Assembly: GCA_020350825.1 (NCBI GenBank)
Contig: CP070724.1
Span: forward strand, 2,256,719 to 2,320,718
DNA: 64,000 nucleotides
Source: Thermoplasmatales archaeon
Lineage (GTDB): Archaea; Thermoplasmatota; E2; DHVEG-1
Direction: 5' to 3'
The position numbers and the translations under genes were made by a program. The notes under the pieces are model-generated. The model was not told the origin of the DNA. It searched no databases and worked only from the letters and a program-made list of their open reading frames with translations. Of the stretch, positions 57,325 to 64,000 are shown one piece after another; position 1 is the stretch's first letter; the number at the start of each line of letters is the position of its first letter.

Positions 57325-58596
57325 ATGAAAAAGAAATTGATAGGTATTTTTGTATGTATGCTATTGATAATAAGTGTTCTACCGACTATCTGTTCAAAAA
57401 TAGTTTACGAAGATTCGATTAATCCTAAATTTAGTAATTATACTCGTGGCGTCTATATGATTGACACTGAATGGGGGCAACATGGTTATTATAAATCGCT
57501 GTGCCCTTGGACTTGTGCTAATCATACTTCGCGTTGTCGGTTAGGATGCTGGTCAGTAGCTATTGGTCAAATTATCAATTATCATTCAGATCATTACAGT
57601 TTACAATCACATGGTTATGTCGATTATGATTGTACCGATCATACCATTGATCCCTGGGAAATCGAGAGTGATCTCGATGAAACTGACTATGACTGGTCTC
57701 AAATGGCTGATAAACTTGTTAGCGGATCAACGGCAGCAGAGAAAAGAAATGTTTCACGTTTGTTATATGACACTGCAATAGTGATACAGAAGGATTTTGG
57801 AACCATGGGTTATTTAACTATTGAGAATACAAATGCTGTACCTGACCTTATTAATGAGCTTATAGATCACTTTCCATCTATCAATGCTTTTACAGAGTGG
57901 GATAATGATTTAACAGAGGCAGAAATAGTAGAAGAAATTGACCATGGTCGTCCTATAATGTTTTATACTGTGGGTCATAATATAACATCTGGGAGCTCCT
58001 TTCCACACGCTATGGTAATTGATGGTTACGATTATACTGGTGGTCCTCCTCATACCTTTGAGGTTCATTTGAATTATGGATGGGATGGACCAGTAGGGTT
58101 GGAATTACCTAATACTTGGTATGATTATTATGGTAATTTTCCCTCATATGACCCAAACTGTGTTTTTGATGATCCAAATTATAGGAAAGGATTATTAATT
58201 AGGTTATCTCCGATATTTACTCACTTTGGTGGTCCAGCGTGTGCATTGTTAGGACAAGAGTGTCAATTCACGGTAAAATCAGATTTTGATACTGATCCTC
58301 CGATGCAGTATTCCTTTGACTGGGGTGATGGAACAAATAGTGGATGGCTAGGTCCTTATCAATTAGGAGAAACGTGCACTGCTTCTAATTCATGGCAATC
58401 ACCTGGTATATATGAAGTAAAAGTGAAAGTCAAGAATAACATGGGTTGTGAAAGCGATTGGTCAGAGTCATTGACTATTCATATTACGAGATATGGCTTT
58501 TTATTACCAATATTAGAGTTTCTTATAGAATTAAGAGACCGTATTCCCGCTTTGGAACCTTTTCTAACAGTAATAATTAATTTATTTTGTCTTTAG
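57325..58596 (+). CDS. Secreted C10 (streptopain-like) cysteine peptidase with PKD domain
   Basis: The product has 423 residues from ATG 57325 behind GGGAGG. The signal peptide 'MKKKLIGIFVCMLLIISVLP' is nearly that of the preceding gene. The C10 core shows 'WGQHGYY', Cys in 'RLGCWSVAIGQIINYH', and His in 'FPHAMVIDGYD' with 'HLNYGWDGP'. A PKD-like domain (about 300-390, 'YSFDWGDGTNSGW') and a hydrophobic C-terminal stretch ('GFLLPILEFLIELRDRIPAL') complete it. It likely digests extracellular protein. No inhibitor gene is evident. Confidence 0.82.
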   Translation: MKKKLIGIFVCMLLIISVLPTICSKIVYEDSINPKFSNYTRGVYMIDTEWGQHGYYKSLCPWTCANHTSRCRLGCWSVAIGQIINYHSDHYSLQSHGYVDYDCTDHTIDPWEIESDLDETDYDWSQMADKLVSGSTAAEKRNVSRLLYDTAIVIQKDFGTMGYLTIENTNAVPDLINELIDHFPSINAFTEWDNDLTEAEIVEEIDHGRPIMFYTVGHNITSGSSFPHAMVIDGYDYTGGPPHTFEVHLNYGWDGPVGLELPNTWYDYYGNFPSYDPNCVFDDPNYRKGLLIRLSPIFTHFGGPACALLGQECQFTVKSDFDTDPPMQYSFDWGDGTNSGWLGPYQLGETCTASNSWQSPGIYEVKVKVKNNMGCESDWSESLTIHITRYGFLLPILEFLIELRDRIPALEPFLTVIINLFCL

Positions 58597-58630
58597 AAAT
58601 CCACAGTTTTACGCCGCCCTATCTTCTTCC

Positions 58631-58697
58631 CTTTTTAATTCCATAAATATCCGAAACATGGCTAAAACACGTTTTCTTTGTTTTTCCGACTTATACC
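58631..58697 (+). repeat. Dispersed ~60-bp non-coding element, copy B
   Basis: CTTTTTAATTCC, 'GAAACATGGCTAAAACACG' and 'TTTTCTTTGTTTTTC' align with copies A (33999) and C (55977). It lies 35 nt after the C10 peptidase gene and upstream of the shared leader at 58805. Confidence 0.5.
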
Positions 58698-58804
58698 ATT
58701 CAAAAATGAGATATTCGTTTGTATATACGTTTATGACCTTTTATGTGTATATTGTCTTGTAGTATAGTTTTTCGATGCAAAAGATAGGGTAGCAGGGGAA
58801 AAGT

Positions 58805-58866
58805 AGGGGAGTAAAGGTTTTAAGCAAAGAGATATTAGTTATTTATAGTTTTGGAGGAGGAAAGAT
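58805..58866 (+). promoter_or_regulatory. Conserved leader, copy 2
   Basis: AGGGGAGTAAAG opens the block, with GTTTTAAGCAAAGAGAT next and TTTTGGAGGAGGAAAG just before the ATG at 58867. It matches 35239-35302 with only a few gaps, although the genes that follow differ. A shared 5' UTR or promoter is inferred. Confidence 0.55.
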
Positions 58867-59091
58867 ATGGTGGATAAAGAAGTGAAAGAACTTTGTCCCT
58901 GTTGTGGACAGCCCATGGCATTTAAAAAAACAGAGAAACAACCAATAAAAATGAAAAAAGCATTAAAAGAAGAGGATAGGAACGAAGAGACTTTTGACAT
59001 ATCCCAAATTTGGCATTGTCTCAACTGTAGTGAAGAATGGGAAATTGATTTAATAAAAAATATTTGGAGGAAAACTGAAATTACAGATTAA
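58867..59091 (+). CDS. Small zinc-ribbon protein
   Basis: The product has 74 residues. 'ELCPCCGQPMAFKK' and 'WHCLNCSEEWEID' form a split CxxC...CxxC zinc ribbon with a Lys-rich insertion. GGAGGAGG fixes the ATG. The following SARD gene is about 50 nt downstream on the same strand. Confidence 0.75.
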   Translation: MVDKEVKELCPCCGQPMAFKKTEKQPIKMKKALKEEDRNEETFDISQIWHCLNCSEEWEIDLIKNIWRKTEITD

Positions 59092-59143
59092 AGAAGTTAT
59101 CATAGGTTTGTAGAGTGATTGTAAATTTGGAGGAGGAATATAT

Positions 59144-59380
59144 ATAGTCGTAGGTTTCGTACTAATACATGTTTCACCAAAAAGAGAATATCAAGTATAC
59201 AACGAATTATCCAGGGTATTGGAAGTAACCGAACTACATACCCTCTTTGGTGGATACGACCTTGTTGCCAAGATTGAGGCGACGGATTATGAAAAACTTG
59301 GAGACATAGTTTTGAATAAGATTAGAACAATAGAGGGTGTAATAGATACAGTGACATTAATGGGAACAAAGTTTCGATAA
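59144..59380 (+). CDS. Stand-alone Lrp/AsnC ligand-binding (SARD) protein, copy 2, AUA start
   Basis: The product has 78 residues: 'VVGFVLIHVSPKREYQVYNE', 'HTLFGGYDLVAKIEATDYEK', 'NKIRTIEGVIDTVTLMGTKF'. It aligns without gaps to the SARD protein at 46526-46795. The ATG of that gene corresponds exactly to ATA 59144, seven bases after GGAGGAGG (59129-59136). The frame has no ATG, GTG or TTG between the in-frame TAG at 59111 and this point. This strongly suggests AUA initiation. Confidence 0.8.
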   Translation: MVVGFVLIHVSPKREYQVYNELSRVLEVTELHTLFGGYDLVAKIEATDYEKLGDIVLNKIRTIEGVIDTVTLMGTKFR

Positions 59381-59457
59381 ATAAAAACCATTAAATTGTA
59401 ATTAATATAAATAGCTTTATTGAAAATTGGATTAGTTATCAATCATTATCACGATAT

Positions 59458-59670
59458 GTGGGTAAAGTTTATATAGTAGAACCACTCTATTATTATGGGG
59501 GCATTGAGATTTTTGTAAGTCATAATTGTTGCTTACATTACTGTAAAGTATGTAGACAACAGATGAAGCAGGTTCCATTGCGGAAGATTGACCCTATTAT
59601 AATGTTGGAGTATTTCTGTCCATGTTGTGATGAGTCTGAAGTTAGATATGTGAATTTTGAAACTATGTAA
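59458..59670 (+). CDS. Small Cys-rich zinc-finger-like protein
   Basis: The product has 70 residues from GTG 59458; no ribosome site is visible, but a TATA-like AATATAAATAG lies about 50 nt upstream. 'HNCCLHYCKVCRQQM' and 'EYFCPCCDESEVRY' provide two Cys clusters for zinc. Not recognised. Confidence 0.6.
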   Translation: MGKVYIVEPLYYYGGIEIFVSHNCCLHYCKVCRQQMKQVPLRKIDPIIMLEYFCPCCDESEVRYVNFETM

Positions 59671-59889
59671 AATTTTTAACATGGTTCAATATTTACATAT
59701 AACAGATAAAGTAAGTTAGTTCAAACATCTTAAATAAAAATGCTTTGTGCTTTTTAGATTATTCTTAATATATATTATTAATCCCGTTTATAGTTACATT
59801 GTATATATTCCCCTAAAGAATATATGATTATACTGGTTTCATTTCTACATCACAATAATTCTGTTAACTTATTAAGAATAGGGGAGGTA

Positions 59890-59963
59890 GGTGAGGGGAA
59901 AAACATTGGAAAATTATTGTTTTAGAAAATACCGTTTAAGTCTGAACGTTTCCCTACCTCACC
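59890..59963. ncRNA. Long-loop hairpin in 580-nt gap, candidate RNA
   Basis: GGTGAGGGGAAA (59890-59901) pairs with TTTCCCTACCTCACC (59949-59963) with a small bulge; the loop is about 47 nt. The surrounding gap 59671-60253 holds no convincing ORF. The arms are G/A- and C/T-rich like the hairpin at 34313. Confidence 0.35.
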
Positions 59964-60253
59964 AAGTATAAATCTTTCGTAAGAACTATTTAAATGTCAC
60001 TTGTCAAAATATCAAAATGGAAACATGTCAATATAGCCTAATATTACAGGATAAATATAGAAACATATGTTTTTAAAATATCAATCGTTTATGAAATGTG
60101 ATGAGGTGTTTATATAATAATGATTAACATGATTTCTGAGTTAGAATTATTTACTATATCATTTAGGAGAAGAATAAAGAAGTATTATTAAACTAAAGTA
60201 AACATTTGTTTTAACTTACAACTTAATAAATAACGGTGAGTGAGGCGAGTTAA

Positions 60254-60849
60254 ATAACAGAAGTTGGTCAATTAAATAAAAAAGAAATTCCAAGAACAAA
60301 ACCACCTGATGAGATATTAGAGTTACTAAAAGAAATTGAATTAATTGAAGATAGATTAAAGAGCACAGAAACAATCGTGGATACATCTGTTGAACCTATA
60401 TTTGTAGAATTAGAACAAACTGAAATGACTGGTGAGCTTTCAAAAGAGACTCAATCTCCTGGAATTCCAACTGAATCTGAATTAATGGAAAAGGATCGAA
60501 TCCAAAAAAGGAAAAATAAAAACGTAGAATTCATTTCACGTCTAAACCACGTAGAAAGTTAAAACCAATTAGTACTTTTACTTTAAGGATCGATGATCAA
60601 AGCAATCTTGTAGGATTTAACATTAAAAAACCGAAATCCAAGACAGAGAGCAAAATTAGACGAATCCTCACGTTTAAAAAAGGCACCCCTAAAGAATCTG
60701 GAGATGAAAATTCCACAGAGGAATTAGGGATAAAAGGGAAGATCAAAGGCATATTTTCGCGAATTAAAACAAAATCCTCTGTTGAAGTGAGCGGTTCAAT
60801 AATATCGAACATACTAGACAAAATCAAAGGTATTTTTTCAAGAAGCTAA
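60254..60849 (+). pseudogene. Orphan gene with AUA start and A-tract frameshift
   Basis: The first frame (60254-60562) starts at ATA directly after TAA, eight bases from GAGG, and encodes 'TEVGQLNKKEIPRTKPPDEI' and an acidic helical region. A second frame, shifted by one base at the AAAAA run near 60518-60522, continues to 60849 with 'HFTSKPRRKLKPISTFTLRI' and a basic end where 'KIKGIFSR' occurs twice. One extra A would join both into one protein of about 197 residues. So this is either a recent frameshift, programmed slippage or an assembly slip. Family not recognised. Confidence 0.45.
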
Positions 60850-60909
60850 ATAAATTAAAGGGTTCTAAAGAGAGGAATCTGATATTTAGTAAAAACAGAT
60901 GAATCTATA

Positions 60910-61014
60910 TTACTTTTTATTTTTTAAAAAATCTCTTGCACGTTCTCTTCCATATCTTTGTTTCAAATATCGTAGATATTTCTTCTCGTTATCGATGTTT
61001 AAGATAAGCGCCAT
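60910..61014 (-). CDS. 34-residue basic helical protein
   Basis: ATG 61014 follows GGTGTG. The product 'MALILNIDNEKKYLRYLKQR' continues 'YGRERARDFLKNKK', a highly charged amphipathic helix. Composition and a tidy stop suggest a real small gene; function unknown. Confidence 0.45.
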   Translation of the reverse strand: MALILNIDNEKKYLRYLKQRYGRERARDFLKNKK

Positions 61015-61185
61015 ATTTTTTCACACCTAAGGTTGTATGGTTGTAAATTTGCTTATTTATTGTTTGTTGTGCAATTGTTATCAAAAACTGTATAATTGAA
61101 GTTATAGTGCTGAACTCAAAAATGAGAGAATGGGAGAATAGGAAAAAAAGTTATTCCTAACAATTTACCCGTATTATCAAAGTTG

Positions 61186-61590
61186 CTATTTCAGCCAAAA
61201 TTTTATCTTATTTTCTTTCGCGTTTATCGCCCTTCCTTCTATCTTTCCTTCCCTTGCAAGCCATCCAATCGCAGAAGATGCATTTTCTTCTTCAATTCGT
61301 GCTAATCGAGAGATAGATATTACATCAACCTCTCCCCACGTATCAAGAACTCTCCAAACCTTACCAGCATCCTTTCCGATTTTAGAGGTTAGATTGGTTT
61401 CCCCTAATTTATAGATGTCACCTTCTTTACAAATTTTATTTTCTCTTGCAAGCCATCCAACTGCACTGTAGAACATATTGTTTTCAAGTTTTGTTCCCCA
61501 TATAAGTTTGTTTTCTGTTAGAGGGCCTTTTGAATTTAGTGCTTTCCATACTTTACCTACACTTTGTTCAAAAGAATTTATTATATCCAT
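61186..61590 (-). CDS. Tandem winged-helix protein (DUF2582-like)
   Basis: The product has 134 residues from ATG 61590 behind GAGG. Two copies of a winged-helix unit are present: 'VGKVWKALNSKGPLTENKL' then 'YSAVGWLARENKI', and 'AGKVWRVLDTWGEVDVISIS' then 'SSAIGWLAREGKI'. This matches the DUF2582 family of small wHTH proteins. Probable DNA or RNA binding; target unknown. Confidence 0.82.
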   Translation of the reverse strand: MDIINSFEQSVGKVWKALNSKGPLTENKLIWGTKLENNMFYSAVGWLARENKICKEGDIYKLGETNLTSKIGKDAGKVWRVLDTWGEVDVISISRLARIEEENASSAIGWLAREGKIEGRAINAKENKIKFWLK

Positions 61591-61993
61591 ATGGTACCTC
61601 GCCAAAAAAAGTTAATGCTTTATGGAATTAAATACATTATGATTTTACAAAATAGAGTATTAGGTGAATTATGAATAACTATAAGATATACCTTCTAATC
61701 GGTTAGCAGATTATTTGTTAATTAAAATTTATTTTTTTCCAATAATTTACTGTCAATTTTAGTTTTTAGCCCAGAAGAGTCTATGGTAATAACTTTCTAA
61801 GAGGCCTGGGAAAATTGCATGGTGAACATGCTGTTTGACACATTGTAACCCCACCAGTTTGTTGTGGTTGGCCAAAACACTATCCAATAAACTCCCTAAT
61901 TAGATAAAATGGCAATAATAGCAATATTATAAAACAGCCAAGAAAACCTTTAAGATCGTAACTAAATGTAACTTTTAGACAACTCATTAAAGT

Positions 61994-62142
61994 TTAACAG
62001 GGGATTAACGTTAATGGGTCTTGATATTTTTTCCCTGCGTCATCATCCAATATTGGTATTGGTTTATCTCTATATCTTACCTGATAAAGTGCTCCTTTGA
62101 TTTCATCTCTGCAATTACAAAAAAGAAATGGTTATCACCTAT
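61994..62142 (-). pseudogene. Fragment or frameshifted small Cys protein
   Basis: One frame encodes 'CNCRDEIKGALYQVRYRDKP' and 'DDDAGKKYQDPLTLIPC' and stops, clearly protein-like, but it has no start and a TAA just upstream. A one-base change in the T6 run near 62120-62125 would join it to 'GDNHFFF' and an ATA start at 62142. The rest of the 790-nt gap 61591-62384 has only weak ORFs. Confidence 0.35.
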
Positions 62143-62212
62143 AAATCATTAGAAAAACCAAAGCTACCAGCATAATAAAGTATTTAAATAAAATGCAGTA
62201 TTCGACATCAGA

Positions 62213-62267
62213 ATTGTCAGACAATGGGTGTTATTTTATTTATAAATTATCAGGATTGGCAGACAAT
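62213..62267. promoter_or_regulatory. Paired palindromic sites around a TATA-like element
   Basis: ATTGTCAGACAAT at 62213-62225 is a perfect 6-1-6 palindrome; ATTGGCAGACAAT at 62255-62267 is a near copy exactly 42 bp (four helical turns) away. The surrounding 29 bp are also similar (CAG.ATTG.CAGACAAT.GGTGT). A TTTATAAATTA lies between. This looks like an operator pair upstream of the gene at 62385. Confidence 0.5.
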
Positions 62268-62384
62268 TGGTGTCTTTTTCGCTTCTAATATAATTATTAA
62301 CTGACTATAATTTTATTTTTTAGTAAAACATTAAACGAAACATATAAGATAATCTTTTTAATTCGAGAAATGAGGTTTTGGTTT

Positions 62385-62888
62385 ATGCCAAGGATACACA
62401 ACACTAGTTTTGTCGCAAAAAGTGCTGTCGTTATTGGAGATGTCACAATAGGTGAAAATTGCGGAATTTATCCTCTAGCAGTTATTCGGGGCGATGAGAA
62501 TTCTATAGTAATAGGAGACGGATCAAATGTTCAAGATTGTTGTGTAATACATGTAGATAAAGATCATTTTGTAAGAATAGGTAAGAATGTTTCTATTGGA
62601 CATTCAGCAATGATTCACGGAGCAATAATTGGTGATGGGTGTTTAATAGGAATCCATGCTACTGTATTAAATGGAGCAAATATTGGATCTGGTTCAATCA
62701 TTGGTGCTTGTGCATTGGTAACTGAGAATATGGAGGTTCCTAAAAACAGCTTAGTCTTGGGTATACCTGGAAAGATCGTTAAACAAGATGAAAGTTATTT
62801 TAAAGAAGCTCAAATGAATGCTGAGATGTATAAGATGCTATCTCAAAAGCACAGACAAGGTAAATTTACAGTTTACAAGAGTGGGTAA
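62385..62888 (+). CDS. Gamma-carbonic-anhydrase-like left-handed beta-helix protein
   Basis: The product has 167 residues. ATG 62385 is nine bases after GAGG; 62370 is an alternative. Hexapeptide repeats ('VVIGDVTIGENCGIYPLAVI') carry 'RGDENSIVIGDGSNVQDCCV', 'IHVD' and 'IGHSAMIHGAIIGDG', keeping the three His positions of the gamma-CA zinc site, then 'GIPGKIVKQ'. It binds metal and forms trimers; activity as a carbonic anhydrase is plausible but unproven in this subgroup. Confidence 0.88.
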   Translation: MPRIHNTSFVAKSAVVIGDVTIGENCGIYPLAVIRGDENSIVIGDGSNVQDCCVIHVDKDHFVRIGKNVSIGHSAMIHGAIIGDGCLIGIHATVLNGANIGSGSIIGACALVTENMEVPKNSLVLGIPGKIVKQDESYFKEAQMNAEMYKMLSQKHRQGKFTVYKSG

Positions 62889-63052
62889 TTATTTGAGTTA
62901 AAGGTTATATTTTTTATAGCCGCTCATAGGACTGATATTTGTTGATGGTTTCAAATAGTTATAACATTTCTTTTATAGATTTTTATAAGTGTATTGAGTT
63001 GTAACAGGTTACCTATCTAGAAAAAAGAGTAATTCGCCAACATATAATATGG

Positions 63053-63174
63053 TTGAGGGAGAAATTAAATAACATAGAAATGTTCGGATATGAATAGAGA
63101 AGTTAAAAGCGAGGATAAAATTTCTCCAATAATCTCGTGATGTTTCCAGTTATTTCCTCGTCCTTTTCCCTCAA
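63053..63174. other. Imperfect long inverted repeat
   Basis: TTGAGGGAGAAA at 63053-63064 faces TTTTCCCTCAA at 63164-63174, and CGAGGATAAAATT with TCTCG lies inside. It fills the 347-nt gap between the carbonic-anhydrase-like gene and the metzincin; no ORF is seen there. It is possibly a structured transcript end. Confidence 0.35.
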
Positions 63175-63235
63175 TTTTTCATAATCTATTTAATTATTTC
63201 GAAATTCTAATTTTCCAAATTAATAATAATTATTA

Positions 63236-64000
63236 TTACCACTCTCTTTCGAAATGTGCAAGATTCATTCTGCTCCAATCATCTAAATCTGGTGACGTAC
63301 GTGAGCCATCAGAATAATCCACAGTATAATACATGTAGCCGTAGTTCATACAGCTTTTATATGGTCTGTTAATTAGGTATCCTATTATACCACCACCGCG
63401 AGTATGTCCAGGTATTGGCCAGAATCCAAAGGTGTGACCTAGTTCATGCATGTAAGCACTAGCATATACAATATCTTTAATTGCCCAGGATTTTTCTGAT
63501 GCTATGTTTTCATGACCGAAACTTGATATCTGAAAAGCATTACGACGAAATACATAACCTGCTGCGCTTGTTGACCTGTAAACAACTACACCATAATGAA
63601 AAACCCCCCTCCGCCAATTATTAAAATTTCCATGTAGGAAGAAATTGTAATAAAAATCATCTAACTCGTCCTCTCCAACTTTTTCATTAAAGGGGATAAT
63701 ATCATGACCTCCCATACTACCATAATCTAGATGAAATACGATGTTTTGCCTATTAAAAGCAGTCTGAATGATTTCTCCTGAATTTTCCGGGAAATAGGTT
63801 TTTTCACCATTAGGACCTTCATCCATTATATCTAATTCAACAAAAACGTCCTTCCTAAACGGATCAGAAAACCACTCTGAGGTCAGATATTCTTCAAAGT
63901 TATCGATACTATCTCCCTCAGGGTCAAGTTCTTCATGATCCTCCATTACAAAAGGATCATATCCCCATTTCCATTCCCATTCAATTGGAATATCATCGTT
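63236..64000 (-). CDS. Metzincin-type surface metallopeptidase, 5'-truncated
   Basis: The frame is open to the right edge, so the N-terminus is missing; 254 residues are visible. 'YMHELGHTFGFWPIPGH' is a metzincin zinc site (HExGHxxG with a later His after an insertion) and 'YKSCMNYGYMYYTVDYSDGS' supplies the Met-turn. An upstream 'DPEGDSIDNFEEY' resembles a calcium repeat. It probably is a secreted protein-degrading enzyme. The insertion between G and the third His is longer than in typical metzincins. Confidence 0.82.
   Translation of the reverse strand, partial: NDDIPIEWEWKWGYDPFVMEDHEELDPEGDSIDNFEEYLTSEWFSDPFRKDVFVELDIMDEGPNGEKTYFPENSGEIIQTAFNRQNIVFHLDYGSMGGHDIIPFNEKVGEDELDDFYYNFFLHGNFNNWRRGVFHYGVVVYRSTSAAGYVFRRNAFQISSFGHENIASEKSWAIKDIVYASAYMHELGHTFGFWPIPGHTRGGGIIGYLINRPYKSCMNYGYMYYTVDYSDGSRTSPDLDDWSRMNLAHFEREW

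Noticed and set aside
61740..61990. Transposase-like fragment on the - strand
   Set aside because: A 46-codon frame looks protein-like but shows no transposase motif, no inverted ends and no target duplication.

Overview
The window is AT-rich archaeal DNA. The archaeal marker genes are eS17, eS1 (S3Ae), prefoldin beta, NAC, Mre11-Rad50, archaeal-type RibC and RibL, NreA, a cis-prenyltransferase and the ArvABC GTPase locus. It also carries many secreted peptidases (families C25, C10 and C69, a metzincin, a serine hydrolase) and long PKD, FN3 and NosD surface proteins rich in N-glycosylation sequons. This mix points to an uncultured, protein-degrading Thermoplasmatota lineage (MBG-D-like). That placement is inference from gene content. 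No tRNA, rRNA, CRISPR array or intact insertion sequence was seen.

Layout. 1-10.2 kb: a surface-protein island containing a truncated FN3 giant, a PKD protein, a NosD-like beta-helix protein, a free small beta-domain protein, two paralogous Ig-like membrane proteins and an autoregulated ribbon-helix-helix repressor. 10.3-13.2 kb: a C25 (gingipain-like) peptidase. 13.4-15 kb: prefoldin beta and UppS. 15.1-19.7 kb: a 1521-residue surface protein. 19.9-22.2 kb: the eS17-ribB-ribL-ribC-ribH operon for riboflavin and FAD. 22.3-23.9 kb: arvABC, linked to vesicle formation in haloarchaea. 24-29.7 kb: a coiled-coil protein, rad50, mre11 and a flavin disulfide reductase. 29.8-33.9 kb: a serine hydrolase, a B12-type radical SAM protein and an ATP-grasp protein. 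34-35.8 kb: non-coding hairpins and very small genes. 35.8-45.8 kb: a C69-like peptidase, eS1, a photoproduct-lyase-like radical SAM protein with NreA, Toprim, DUF167, NAC, Nnr, a membrane protein and a phosphoesterase. 45.9-48.7 kb: small regulators and small orphan genes. 48.7-54.4 kb: CTP synthase, then two small paralogous membrane proteins and three UbiA prenyltransferases. 54.4-55.1 kb: a repeat-rich non-coding stretch. 55.1-58.6 kb: a membrane-anchored HTH regulator, a secreted protein and a C10 peptidase. 58.6-62 kb: a second island of small zinc-finger, Lrp-ligand-domain and winged-helix genes. 62.4-64 kb: a gamma-carbonic-anhydrase-like protein and a truncated metzincin.

The most interesting signals are as follows. 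(a) The 3.6-10.2 kb locus looks like a multi-protein surface module: two receptors share a cytoplasmic tail motif, two Ig-like membrane partners are paralogous, and the free beta-domain protein also appears as the C-terminal domain of the FN3 giant. (b) Genes with no AUG, GUG or UUG start occur repeatedly (eS17 CUG; ribB, a SARD gene and an orphan AUA), each with a well-placed Shine-Dalgarno sequence. (c) Two small zinc-protein genes 23 kb apart share a leader of about 65 nt, and a roughly 60-bp non-coding element occurs three times. (d) Several small genes carry homopolymer frameshifts. (e) TGAWTCA operators flank the TATA box of the RHH gene on one helical phase.
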